A DNA stretch of 64,000 nt, taken from contig MU401636.1 of the NCBI GenBank assembly GCA_022579005.1, positions 1 through 64,000 of the forward strand. Reading direction: 5' to 3'. Position numbers and translations under genes: made by a program. Shown here in pieces: positions 1-11,264 of the stretch. This stretch comes from Poronia punctata (lineage: Eukaryota > Ascomycota > Sordariomycetes > Xylariales > Xylariaceae). Below the pieces are notes generated by a model, which saw nothing but the letters and a program-made list of their open reading frames with translations, was not told the origin of the DNA and searched no databases. Every line of letters begins with the position of its first letter. Position 1 is the first letter of the stretch.

Positions 1-2090
1 TTATATTATTAGTTTTTTTATAAATATAATTTATATTATAGTTATTATATTAAAAGTTAAAAATAGTTAATTAAAGTTTTTTTATTAAGTTATTATCATT
101 ATTAGTATAGCTTAAATAAATATTTATTATATTTATTATATTTAATATAAATAAAAGTTTTTTAATTATATTAAGCTTATATATAATTAATTTAGTATTT
201 ATATAAGCTATAAGCTTTGCTTAATGCACTATTTTTTTAATTATTTAGCTATTATTAAGTATACTTATTATTAAGTAAAAGTATACTTAAATAAAAAATA
301 ACTTATTATAAATTTTATTATAAATAACTTTTTAAATTTATAACATATATACTATATTTAATAATAAGCTAAAAAATGCTTTTTTTATATACTATATAAA
401 AATAACTATAGTTTTATTAAACTTATATATAAAGTTTATAAATAAAGTAAATAGCTTATATAATATATTATTATTACTTATAATTTATATTATGCTTTTA
501 AATAAATTAATTTACTTAAAAACGTTTTAATAATATAAAAAGTTTATTAACGCTTTAAAATTATTATTTATTTTTATTATAATATAAGTTATTTATAGCT
601 AGTATAGTACTAGCACTTATTATAACTAGTACTAGATTTTTTAAAGCTTTAAAAAAACTATTTAATTAATATAAACTAAGTATAACTATAATAAAATAAT
701 AACTTTATTTTTTACTTTATATAATTTAAAATATAATAAGTTAGCTTAAAAAAAATATTTAAAAATATTACTTTAATAGTTACTTTTTATAGTATTGCTA
801 TATAACTAGTACTTTAGTTTTTATAAAAATTTAAAATATTATTTAGTAGCTATATTTTAGTTAATATATTAGCAAGCTTTTAAAAATATTAAAACATTAT
901 AAATTTAACGCTAATACTGTTTTTAAAGCTATTATTTAATGCTAAAATACTTTTAACTAAAAATAAATAGCAAATATTTTATATACTTTTTTTACTTTTT
1001 AAATAAAATCTTAAAGCTAGTTTAGTTTAGGTTTAAGTTTAGTATAATAATATTATAATAGTTACTATATTAATTATATATTAACTTTAGCTTTAAGCTA
1101 TATTATTGCTTATAATATTTTAACTTTAAATAAACAATAAAGCTTTTATAGCATACTTTTAGCTATAAAAGTTAAAGTTAGTAAATATAATTTAATTAAA
1201 TATAGCTTTTTTAACTTATTAAGCTTAATTATATACTTAAGCAGTTTTTTTAACTACTTTTTTAAAGCTATATTTAAAGTTATTTACTTTATATATAGTA
1301 GCTTTTTTATAATAAGCAAGTTTATTAATATATAAGTTAAAGCTATTTGCTACTTTATTAAAACGCTTAATATTTATTATAATACTACTTACTATACTTT
1401 AAAGCTTTTTATATTTTTTATTAATAAAGTTTTTATAAATATATTTTTTTAAGCAAAGTTAAAAATATAAATTAAAATATTTAATAAACGTTTAATATTA
1501 TTTTAAGTTCTAATTATATTTATATACTATTTTTATAACTTTATTTACTTTTTTATAACAAGTTTTTATTGCTTATTTACTACTTTATAAATAAAGTTAA
1601 AGTATTAATTAAGCTTTGCTTTTATTTTTTTAAAATTAAAAGCAATTTAAATATTTTTTATATATTTTTTTAATAATAAAACGTTAAGCTAGCAGCTAAA
1701 AGTTATATTAGTACTATTAACTTTAAAAGCAACTTTATTATTATTAGCATTATTAATACTTTTACTACTACTACTACTTATATAGTTTATATTAGCTATA
1801 TTGCAAATATAATTAATATTATTAAATTAATAAAAAATAAATTTTTTTTAATAATTTTAAAAATTTTAAAAATAACTATTTACTTACTATAAAGCTATGT
1901 AAATATATATTTATACTTTTAATTTTATAGTACTAACGTAGTTTAATATACTAATTAAAGTATATAAACTTATATTAACTAGTATAAAAAACTTATTAAT
2001 ATATTATATATAAAGTAAAATAAAAAAAAAGTATTTAAAAGTTTAAAATATATAAAATATAAGTAAATACTATACTTAGTACCTACTTTT
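1..2090. repeat. AT-rich RIP-degraded block
   Basis: Almost pure A+T with no open frame of note. The few G and C bases sit mainly in AGC/GCT, AGT/ACT and TGC/GCA contexts, as in the other AT blocks here. This fits an old repeat mutated by RIP. I could not assign it to a transposon family. It ends abruptly near 2,110, where ordinary composition begins. Confidence 0.8.
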
Positions 2091-2109
2091 AATTGTTTTA
2101 TATTATTTT

Positions 2110-2722
2110 TTATATATTAGTACCCTTATTTTATATAGTCCACTTATCCTTGCAACCAGCAGATCTACACATGTATGCAGTGTTGCATAGGTACGTACAA
2201 GCACACGTAAAGAAGCAGATACTTTCAATGCGGGGTTATAACAGATCTAACATCAAGGTGATAAGACAACTTCCAGGATCTTTGTCTATCTACCAATAGT
2301 ACTACCTATCTATCAGTCGAGTTTCTTTCTTAATCCATCCGTCTACGGCTTATAATTCGCCGACCGGTTTGGAAACATACCTGTGATAATACGAGTACGA
2401 GTATAGCCGAACGGGTAATAAGCTACGGTACCTTGGCCGATGGTGTCGAGACTCGACCTCCCCAGCGATCCCAGTCAATCAACTACCGGCCTTGGCTCAC
2501 CAAGTAACCTAGGTAAGGTACCTCTAGTAGTAGATACGCCGATGGGTCGACGGTAATAATATCGAACATTATCCCCGCAGTCGATAGACTCGGTATAGTA
2601 AAATATAGAGGGACGAAGAAAGGTGCAGATGCTATTTGGCTTCCTGATATGTAGGAGCAGAAAGTTAAAACAAGTAACTAGGTAGGTAATATAGGTAGGT
2701 ACAGAGGCGAGCCGGGAGCGCC
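2110..2722. other. intergenic region upstream of the CoA-transferase gene
   Basis: About 600 bp of normal composition between the AT block and the first gene. It holds a TACGAGTAC motif at 2390-2398 and GTAGGTA-type runs near 2,690. I see no gene in it. Confidence 0.5.
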
Positions 2723-4540
2723 ATGGATAAATATACTGTTCAGAAAGAAGCCGCCCGGATCCTCCATTCGGTGTTGCTGACGGATAGTCGTCTGGGTATA
2801 CCGGAGGAAGTCCGTCTAGCCGCGCAACGAACAACATTTGACCCATCGGCCATCGCAGAGCCTTTCTTACCGGCACCGGTGAAATGTACAGAGCTGAGTG
2901 CTGCATTGGTAAGTACGGCCTATCTACCTCTATCCAGGGGGAGCCCATACAGGTCGGGACAGAGAACGAAAGCTTACTCCAAGCGCCAAAGTGGGGGTTG
3001 CTTGGTACTTTCGGCAACGCCATCGCTGAACAGCGATACGGCATTCACCAGCCGTGTGTTGTCAGCAGCGACGCCGCCAGCCTGTTCCTCTTCTCTTTTC
3101 TGTTGATGCGGGTTGGCGGCAAGTCCATTTTGGACCCTGACGTCGCGCCCCGCTATGCCGTCTACGACCTCACATCACAGATGACGCCCTGGCGCCGTCT
3201 CGTCACTAATGTATACCCGACCCGTGACGGTCGCTGGTTCCACCTTCATGGCGGCCTCGACTCGAACCAGAGCTTACGCATGTTAGGCCTGCCAGAACGC
3301 CTCCATGTTACAGACGAGATGGACGCCATCAGACGTATATCCGACAGAGTATCCCAGCACGATGCTGAGTGGTTGGATATAGAGGCAAACGAGCACTGGC
3401 GGCAGGCTGGCGGCATTTGTCTTACGCCCGAAGAGTATCGCGAAAGCAAACAGGGGAAGGCGATTTCTGACGATCCGTTGTACATTATAGAGCAGTTTCC
3501 GGACGAGAGACTGCCTCCCGTACCTTGGCCCGTAGTCAAAACCGCATCCTTCCGGCCGCTGGAAGGCATCAAGCTCGTCGATCTCACGAGAGCCATTGCT
3601 GGACCCACGATTGCGAGGCTCGCCGCACTTTTTGGTGCTACGGTCGTCCGCGTGTCGAATACCGAATTGCCTGATCTGGGCATCGTGTTATTCGAGAGCA
3701 ACCTAGGCAAACGGGACGCTCATGTAGACCTGAAGACGGACCAAGGACGAAAGGCGCTCCTGACGTTGATACAGGACGCAGACGTGGTCTTGGATGGCTA
3801 TCGTCCAGGGGTGTTGGAGAGGTTAGGTTTCGGCCCGACTTATGTGCATGAAATCGCCCGTAGAAGGGGCAGAGGTATCGTCTACGCGCGCGAGAACTGT
3901 TATGGCTGGAAAGGGCCCTGGCAGCACCGCAGCGGGTGGCAACAGGTCAGCGACGCCGTCACCGGCATAGCTTGGTTATTCGGTCGAATGTGGGGTCAGA
4001 ACGAACCCGTCATGCCCTTCCTTCCGAACTCGGATTTCCAGACGGGCATCGTCGGGTGCATCGGCATCATGAACGCTCTGGATAGGCGTGCTAGAGAAGG
4101 CGGCAGCTATCTTGTATCGACATCTCTGAACCAGCTCAACAGCTTCCTGATATCCCTAGGCACACAATCGCCAGCGATACAGAAATCCCTACGTGAGAGC
4201 TGGCCTGACATGCGGTTCCGGCACTACGACGATCTACATTGTCAGATGCGCGTGGTACGTTAGAGAGCCATACCAAAGTAGAAGCTTCTCGCGAAAGTCT
4301 CGTCACTGACCTCAATTGTTTGTCTAGCTCGTAAGTTCCTTGCCCAGAGTGGCGCCTGGTCTCTTTCAGGCCAAGTATTTTCGTTCGATGGAAGCGGATT
4401 TGGGGGTTCCGGATGAGAAAATGACGTTCGTCGGGCCCGTCGTGACTTACGGCACTACCGAGTTAAGGTACAACTGCGGTAGCTGTATGCGAGGCACTCA
4501 TCGACCGGAATGGCCAGAGGAGGACGAGTCGTCAGGCTAG
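2723..4540 (+). CDS. CoA-transferase family III (CaiB/BaiF-like) protein
   Basis: The family moves CoA between carboxylic acids and uses an aspartyl-CoA intermediate; the substrate here is unknown. I place three exons: 2723-2908, 2992-4254 and 4328-4540 (about 553 aa). The ATG lies in a good context (gccATGg). Intron 2 (4255-4327) has GTACGT, a CTGAC branch site and TAG. Intron 1 starts at a clear GTAAGT; its acceptor at 2991 is chosen because it joins SAAL to WGLLGTF as in fungal homologues, and acceptors at 2952 and 2964 also keep frame. Family landmarks are the LVDLTRAIAGP start of the core domain, SNLGKRDAHVDLK and DGYRPGVLERLGFGP. The N-terminal 200 residues form the extra half seen in fungal two-lobed members. 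The gene sits 0.6 kb from a RIP block but is not itself mutated. Confidence 0.82.
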
Positions 4541-4803
4541 AAAGCGATATATTTATCAAATTTACTGCTGCCAGTCTTAACATACAAGCTTCGGCAACAT
4601 GCTAGCTCAGCTACGGCGCTCTGAGAGAGCCGGGCTGCGAGAGGTTGTTTACCGAGAAGATATTCGAATGGGTCACCTGGCCTTCCGCTTTCTCGTGCGG
4701 GTGCATTGTCAATGTAGACTCTCGACGGTCCTGGCATGGAGCGGACCCTTGATCGTAATCCTTGAGTCACAAATTATTAAGCCCTAACCCATACCTAATA
4801 TGG

Positions 4804-6285
4804 CTACATAGCTGCCTCTTGTTCACCCCCGCGCTCACTCTCACTGTCACTGTCACTGTCACTGTCACTCTCGCTCTCATCTTCGTCCATGGGATCATGT
4901 GCATATCCTATACCATGATGGGGCGTTTGGGACCCTTGCTGTCTCTCCCCTGCCGGTGAAGGTGCGATGAACGTGGCAGACACTGTTGGCATTGGCCGTG
5001 CTTTAGGCGGACGGTGTGGCGGTTCAGGTACAGGTACACCATTATACAGAGGCGGAGGGGCAAGTGCACGTGCAGGTACGGATGCGGGTGCAGGTGCAGG
5101 TGCAGGTGCAGATGGGGGGTATAAACTAAATTCAGGGCGTCGGGCTTCGGAATTAGGGTGATTCGTAGCACGGGTTACTTCTTCTGCTTCGACGGTTGCA
5201 ATTGCACTCTGCCATTGTAATGCCTCGGCAATCATCCTCCGACGGGACCGTGGTGACCACGCGCGAATATGCCTAAGCTTATCCTCGAAAGACGGTAAGC
5301 CGCTAGGGGTACCGTTATCTGCCGAGGGTGAGGGCACGTCTTGCAAAGGCAGCCGTACTGGTTGCGTCTGCGCCTGCGTCTGCGCCTGCTGCTGCGATTG
5401 TTGTATGGACTCGAGCCGTTTCTTAGTCTTAGTTCGAGAATTAATTATGGACTGCCGCGGTACAATGGGCCTGTGCCCTCTCTGTATCCCAACCCGGATC
5501 ATCTCTTCCTCGGAAATGGGAGCGTTGGAGCATTTCTTATATTGATTTTGATACGTGCAATTGGCACAGGCATGTCGGAGAGTGCTGATAGCCAAGACCG
5601 AGGGCGGCGACACAACGCATCGGGCGTAAGGGCCGTTTCTCAGCCGGCAGTTTCGACAGGGGTTGGGATTCACCTGGCCACACAAGTAGATCATGAGAGA
5701 GCTATAGTCATGAGCGGTTCGGGGTACAAAGCCACCTTGCTGGCGGTGTTGGTTCCACTCGACCGGCCGTAGGGTGGGCTGGTTGCATAACGCCCTCGCA
5801 AGTGGATGTGCCGGCAGATCGGCTTTGCTCAACGCAGGAGGCAGGCACAATAGGGCGCCTTGCCAGGCCGTGATATCACTCCGTACGCCGCCATCCCCAT
5901 TCCTCTCTGCAAGGGTCCCGCTTTCCGCGCGACTACGAGTAGAAGTTGGCGTAGACGAGGACTCAGATTCTGACCTTAGCCCCGGTGCAGGTGCTGGGGT
6001 TGCTAAGGGTTCAGTAGAAGACATCCCAATCGAAAAAGGTGCTGGTATTTGTGTCTGTCTCTGTGCTTGAGTCTGGCTCATATTCTCTGAGCCGCCACGA
6101 CCTGAATATCAATCATGGTTAGACCGAGTCAGAAGTGAAGTCTGAAAGTCATTCAAGACGTGTAAGTCACACTCACTGATCGACGGTGATTGTTTGAGGC
6201 TTGGCGTGGATGCCCGGTGCGCAAACCAACTTGCCGTTGCTGCTTCAGCAATCGAGGTAAAGCCTGACGCGCCATCTTCATCCAT
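4804..6285 (-). CDS. DUF3716 cysteine-rich fungal protein with acidic Ser/Asp tail
   Basis: Function unknown; DUF3716 is a fungal cysteine-rich, probably metal-binding domain. Two exons, 6285-6177 and 6101-4804, are joined across a 75-bp intron (GTGAGT...CTAACC...CAG) and give 468 aa. The intron removes an in-frame stop, so the start at 6285 (MDEDGASGF) is preferred to the internal ATG at 6081. The domain spans about residues 170-230, with Cys at 177, 185, 188, 198, 215, 218 and 227 (motifs CRNCRLRNGPYARC and CANCTYQNQYKKC). A basic, Gln-rich stretch follows, then Pro/Ala repeats and a DSDSDSDSESE-type acidic tail encoded by GACAGT repeats. The composition suggests a nuclear protein, but that is inference. 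It is convergent with the CoA-transferase gene. Confidence 0.8.
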
Positions 6286-6639
6286 ACTTGCTGCGCACTG
6301 AATGATTGAACAATCAGCTTAGTTTTTTTTTGTTTGACCGCCTACCGCCTACTCGAGGGGATTAAGCTAGAGCATAGAACAACGCGAGTGACGCGCTTTC
6401 TTATGCCACTCAAAATTTTCACCGCGTGGTTGCGACCAAGTCCGTTTGCACAACGCTGCTCAAGCCTAAATGTCTAGTCACTTTGATTGCTTTATGAGGG
6501 CGTTTAATAAAGCTATACGTAGCGGTGCTCAGGTAACAGGCTGGTGATAGAGGCAATAATAATAATACTGTAATGGTAGAAGGTATACACGTAGTATTAG
6601 AATATATGCAAGTGCAAATCAAGTAAAGTTTAAGTTAGC

Positions 6640-6968
6640 AGCATAAAGTAAAGGCCTAATAATAAGCTAGTATAAATAAGTAAAAATATAAAAATAAATT
6701 TTATTATATGTTATTTAAATACTATAATATAATAAGCAAAAAAAAACCTATAATATATAATATATAATATAAATTTTTATTTACTATTTATAAAATAATA
6801 ATAACTAAAATCTTATATACTTTTTATATTATAAATTATAAATTAAATTTACTTTTTAAAATATATAAGATTTATTTACAAGTTTTATTTAACACTAAAA
6901 TATATATAAATGCTTTTAATAGGTTATATAAATATACCTACATTTAAAAAAAAACTACAAACATAAAA
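6640..6968. repeat. small AT-rich RIP-like block
   Basis: About 330 bp of almost pure A+T with the same sparse AGC/GCT survivors as the large blocks. It is probably a remnant of a degraded repeat. No coding signal is visible. Confidence 0.7.
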
Positions 6969-6999
6969 ACACACACGCACGCGTGCATGCGCGCGTGTA
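6969..6999. repeat. alternating purine-pyrimidine (Z-DNA-prone) tract
   Basis: A 31-bp perfect purine/pyrimidine alternation, with CA repeats passing into CGCGTGCATGCGCGCG. It lies exactly where the AT block ends and GC-normal sequence starts. Confidence 0.85.
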
Positions 7000-7542
7000 A
7001 ACCAACATCATCCAGGACATATCTCCGATACTATGTCAGGAGGGCCTGATATCATGGTTCACTGGCGACTTCTTCCTTGAAGTGTTACGCAGCTCTCTAC
7101 CATCTGCCTGCTAGGGTAGACATGCCATGCAGCCCGGGATAGTGGGGACGGAACGAATATGAAACAGACAGCTTCCTCGTGGAGTCGTGACTATGCGGCC
7201 CATGGGTCCTTCCCACGCAATCCGAAGTACCTGGGCAAGGGGAAGGGGTGACATGTTGGACCTTTTGGTGAGAGGCATATGTATCCGCCCTTCTAGGATA
7301 CATAAACTCGCTAGATGTTTCACTGTATGCCAGCTCCTGATGAGTAAAGTAGGTACCTTACCTATGTGGTGCCCAGCATAGTCAACTGGTTTCCATATTC
7401 AAGGTTGTTATTATACTGTCCCAAGCCATCCACCCCACTGGACATATGAAACAGGCGGCTTTCTCTTTCCAACAAAGCATGATCTTAGCTACCTAGCATC
7501 CGAAGCCATAAACAGTACACGTACGATTATACTATCAAAAAC
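7000..7542. other. intergenic region upstream of the low-complexity protein gene
   Basis: About 540 bp of normal composition. It probably holds the promoter and leader of the gene at 7543. Only short, unsupported frames are present and I see no other feature. Confidence 0.45.
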
Positions 7543-10500
7543 ATGGCGAACCCTCGGATGACTGGCCCTTCGGATAACGGAACGTGTGCCGGCTCCCCTA
7601 CCAACAGTTTGAAGCCGGCGCCACTTCGGCTTTCACCCTGCAAAGCAGTCGCCGGCCGAGGTGGTGGTGATGCCAATACGGCGGCATCGGGACAGAACGA
7701 CACTGCGGAAGGGCCAGTGACATTGACAGTGCCTCAGAAAGACTCGAGTCAGGATCCGCGGTCGAGTGTCATGCGAGACCTGCCGCAGCGACGCACTGCT
7801 GGTTCCAGGCTAGGCTCCTTGGTGTCACGGTTCGAGACTCTCGAATCCGACGGCAGCACAGATACTTATACCGCTGATTCCCCTTGTCGTTATGAACGCT
7901 TTAACGATCGAGGACCAAGTCTTGTCCAGCGAAATAGGAGAGGAGACCATCATTTCCTTTCAGAACCCTTCTGTGGCCCTACAAGGTCTTCAGAAGAAGG
8001 CTCCTGGGCGACACCCTTTCATGCCCAGACTTCCACCTTCGGGCATGGTTCCACGCTTCGCTTAGGTATGCAACGATCATACAGGGATATATAATCCTAG
8101 TCATCGGTTTCCCAACGATCGCCGTGGTGCTAATAAGGCATGTCTTGCAGATAGGAGACATACTCCGATAGACAGGCAACTGCTCAGTGCTACCTCGCCG
8201 TTGCGGTTCCCTCCCGACAGGATAGTTTCACCAACTAGCCGACGCTGTGGTTAGGATCCAAGCATTGTGGCAGATCGTCGGAGGCTATTCGAATCAATCA
8301 CCTGTAAGTAGCTGAGAGAGCGTCTACGAGTAGGTCGCAACACACGTTGACCTACTTTCAGCTCATTTACCTCCCGAAAAACCAGACATTCTAGGTATGC
8401 GACAGCCGGGTATGTCAGCAGAACCGAGGAAGGTGAGCCCAAGTCACATACGAAAGTCTAGGTCTTTTCAAAACAGCTACCAGGCTCTTACACATCTCTC
8501 ATGTCCATCCTCCAAATCTCTCCCTATCACAAGGCTCGGTGACAGGCACGCACGGGGACCATCCCTTGACGTGCCGTTGCCTCTGCCAACAAAAAGCGTG
8601 ACAGACCTTCGGGAATCGTTCGAGAAGCTCGCCAAACCATCGGGGTCGTTGAAGGATGCCGCCAGAGCCCAATCAAATTCGAAGCCGCCACTCCAGACTT
8701 CAAGGCGGCACATGCCCAAGACCACTATGGTCAACAACCCCCCAGAGTCACCTACCGGGCGTTCGCCTGTATTTGGGCATTGGTCAGCCGAGTGTTTGGA
8801 TGCGTCCAGTCAGAACAACTGTAGTTCTACCAGGCTTCATACGCAGCTGCCGAAGCCCGGAACCTTCCTCAAAAGGCTAGTAGAGAAGGGCAACGGGCCG
8901 GTCTATCCTAGGGAAGAAGCCGGTCCACAAGGGAAGCAGATCGACCATGTTCCGTACTCCATGGACGGCGTGTACGAGAATACTACGGACTGGCTCCCGA
9001 TGGCGATCGCATACGCCACACCAAGGCAAAGGGCGACAAGAGGGACATGGAGAGGGGGGCTATTGGGTATTGACAAGCATCCGAATGCAGTAGCCCCTAT
9101 CGACCAACTAGCCCCTGCGAATGGGAAAGTGTCGCAGCTACGAGGGCTTTTTGAGCGCTCCTCTAGGCGGATATCATCCTCCTTTCTACTCACCAAGTTG
9201 CGTACAAAATCAAAACCAAGCACCGACGGTTTAAGGGGAACATATGCATCACCACAAAGTATTCGCGCCGGGCCCACCCTCTCTACCCAAGCTCATACGC
9301 ATGGCCTGAGCGTTGTGCCTTCTTTAACTACGGAGATCCCCGTCAATGATTTCTGTTGCGACTTTAGCGACGCCAATGTCCATGACGGTGTATTGAAATC
9401 TGCGGCTCCGGCAGGGGCGACTAGGCGGACACAACCTTGGGCACATCCGGAATCCCCAGTAAAGCATTGTATCCAGCGGTTCGAACACCTGAGCCGGGAA
9501 TCGTCGGTTCATAGTAGGGCCAATGGTGCCAAGTTTCCGCCTATGCCCTTCCAAGAGAGGAACGACAGCGACAAGGAGAATGCTAACCACGGTTGGAGGC
9601 CCATGCATGTGAAAGGAGTGGCACTATGGAGGAAAATATCGAGTTCCTTCAGTCGCTCCTGGGATAGCTTGAGGGACTGTCCTGGCACCCATAGCCGGAC
9701 GAACCGTATAGAGCCCTCGAGTCGACCAGACAAACATGGCAGTTCGCCACTGTCAACGTCTTATCTACGGCATCGCACCTCTGACTCATTTGGCCACAGC
9801 TTATACCGTGTATCTCACACAAGCCGCCAACATGCTTTGTCGTCGCGTGAGAGATCGAGTTCCCAGTTTGAAGACGTTCTGAGGTCGACGAACGCATCCA
9901 GGCCGAGATCACGTGATAGTTACCACGGCCGATCATCCCACAGTTCTCATTCACCGCCGTATCTGCAAAGAAATCCGGCCACCACGATTCACGCTGCAAG
10001 TAGGCCCCGCATACCGGAGTTCGGATTGGATGGGCAATTGTTGTCTAAGCATCGTAGAAGCAAGGAAGACCGATCATCGAGCTGCACCACGCCGCAGGGT
10101 GACCCCGACGCACTACTCAAGGCCATGCTCAAGCAATCAGCGGTGGAGCGGAACCGGCGAAGAAAGAAGGAAGAATACTTGCATCAAGAGGAAGAGCCCC
10201 GACGTCTGGCGAGATGGAAAGATAAGGGGAAGGACCCCCTGGTCGACTTGGCTTCGCACTCGGCAGAACGTACCTCTCTCGATGAAGATGGTGGCAAGAA
10301 ATCCGACAAAGGCAAGGAGAAGGGAAAAGGGAAGGGAAAGGAGAGAATCTGGCAGCCGACTAGTCTGCGTGGCGGCAAAAGAAGCGACGAGCAACCCAGG
10401 GGCACAAGTCCAAAAACGGAATCGGGATTCACCGTGTTCGAAACCAAAGACGTCAAACTACGACACCCAACACCTTCGCGGCCTAACCAGGTGCGCAAAA

Positions 10501-10667
10501 TGGCCAACATGTATAAAGAGAAAGGAAACAGCGGGATGAGCGTGAACAGCAATAGTAATGCAAGCAGTGGGACTAGTGTAAGGGAGGGTCTACAAGTTTT
10601 TGGGCACCAAGCGAGCGCTGCTCTAGGTATTCACGGTCGCAAGGGGGGTAAAGACCGAGACACCTAA
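7543..10667 (+). CDS. large Ser/Arg-rich low-complexity fungal protein, function unknown
   Basis: I do not recognise a named family. The ATG at 7543 has a good context (aacATGg). An uninterrupted model is 7543-8065, 8274-8303, 8362-10667 (952 aa). The last intron (8304-8361) has GTAAGT and CAG. Conserved-looking short motifs are GSRLGSLVSRFETLE near residue 90, DRRRLFESI at the exon 1/2 join, SVTDLRESFEKLAK, and a basic region near the C-terminus (AVERNRRRKKEEYL, KGKEKGKGKGKER). The rest is disordered Ser/Pro/Arg sequence; no membrane segment or enzyme domain is visible. A stronger acceptor at 8150 (CTAATA branch, TTGCAG) would give a longer second exon, 8151-8303, with an in-frame TAG at 8252-8254; see findings. 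It may be a scaffold or cytoskeletal regulator, but this is only a guess from composition. Confidence 0.7.
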
Positions 10668-11264
10668 CCTTTAAGAGGAGATAACTGATCATCAGCCTGT
10701 CCAGTGTAGAGATGTGCTACAGCCGCCTAGATGGGAGCGACTATGGTAACAAAAAGGAGAAGAAAAAAATGAAGAGATGGAGAAAGAGGAAGAGAAAGAC
10801 TTAATTCTAGATCTTAATCCTAGATAATTGGTACGATTACCTACAATAGTATATATTTTCCTTATTTTCCTTATTTAGGTGATTTGATGTTTTTGGGCCA
10901 AGCCAACTGTCAACGCGACTGTATCACATCGAAAGCTCTGTCCAATATATTATTTCACTGCTACTGATGAACGATGTCTAGGAATAGGGCATATATTACT
11001 CATAGAATAGTTTTCAGCTCGTGGTTAGGTAACAAATGACGGTATCAAGCCGGACATACTATTGAAAATAGACGGATCGTCTTGACATTAGGGCCACAGT
11101 CCAAAACTCTGGTGTTTTTTTTCTTGAATTTGCAGGGTCACTCTGGGTAGACAGTAGAAGTAAATCACTCTGTATTGTACACAGGCAGCGGATTGTTGCC
11201 AGGGGTTCGAGCTGAAATACGCAAGCTACCCCGAATGCACGCTTGTGAGTGCAGTCTAGATACC
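10668..11264. other. convergent 3' intergenic region
   Basis: About 600 bp between the stops of two convergent genes. It holds a purine-rich run near 10,755-10,800 and AT-rich stretches likely to be 3' UTRs. I see no gene. Confidence 0.5.

Noticed and set aside
1..2090. Possible CRISPR-like or bacterial origin features
   Set aside because: Spliceosomal introns and fungal genes throughout make the window eukaryotic, and repeat spacing in AT blocks is irregular.
4908..5171. Minus-strand and plus-strand His/Leu-rich or Gly/Ala-rich frames
   Set aside because: They arise from the codon repeats of the DUF3716 protein read in other frames.
7543..8094. Separate small gene ending at the TAA near 8,094
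   Set aside because: A canonical donor at 8066 precedes this stop, and splicing restores a continuous frame with the downstream conserved DRRRLFESI segment.
8477..10552. Several long minus-strand frames opposite the low-complexity gene
   Set aside because: They are shadows of the plus-strand coding sequence, with no family motifs or plausible splice structure.
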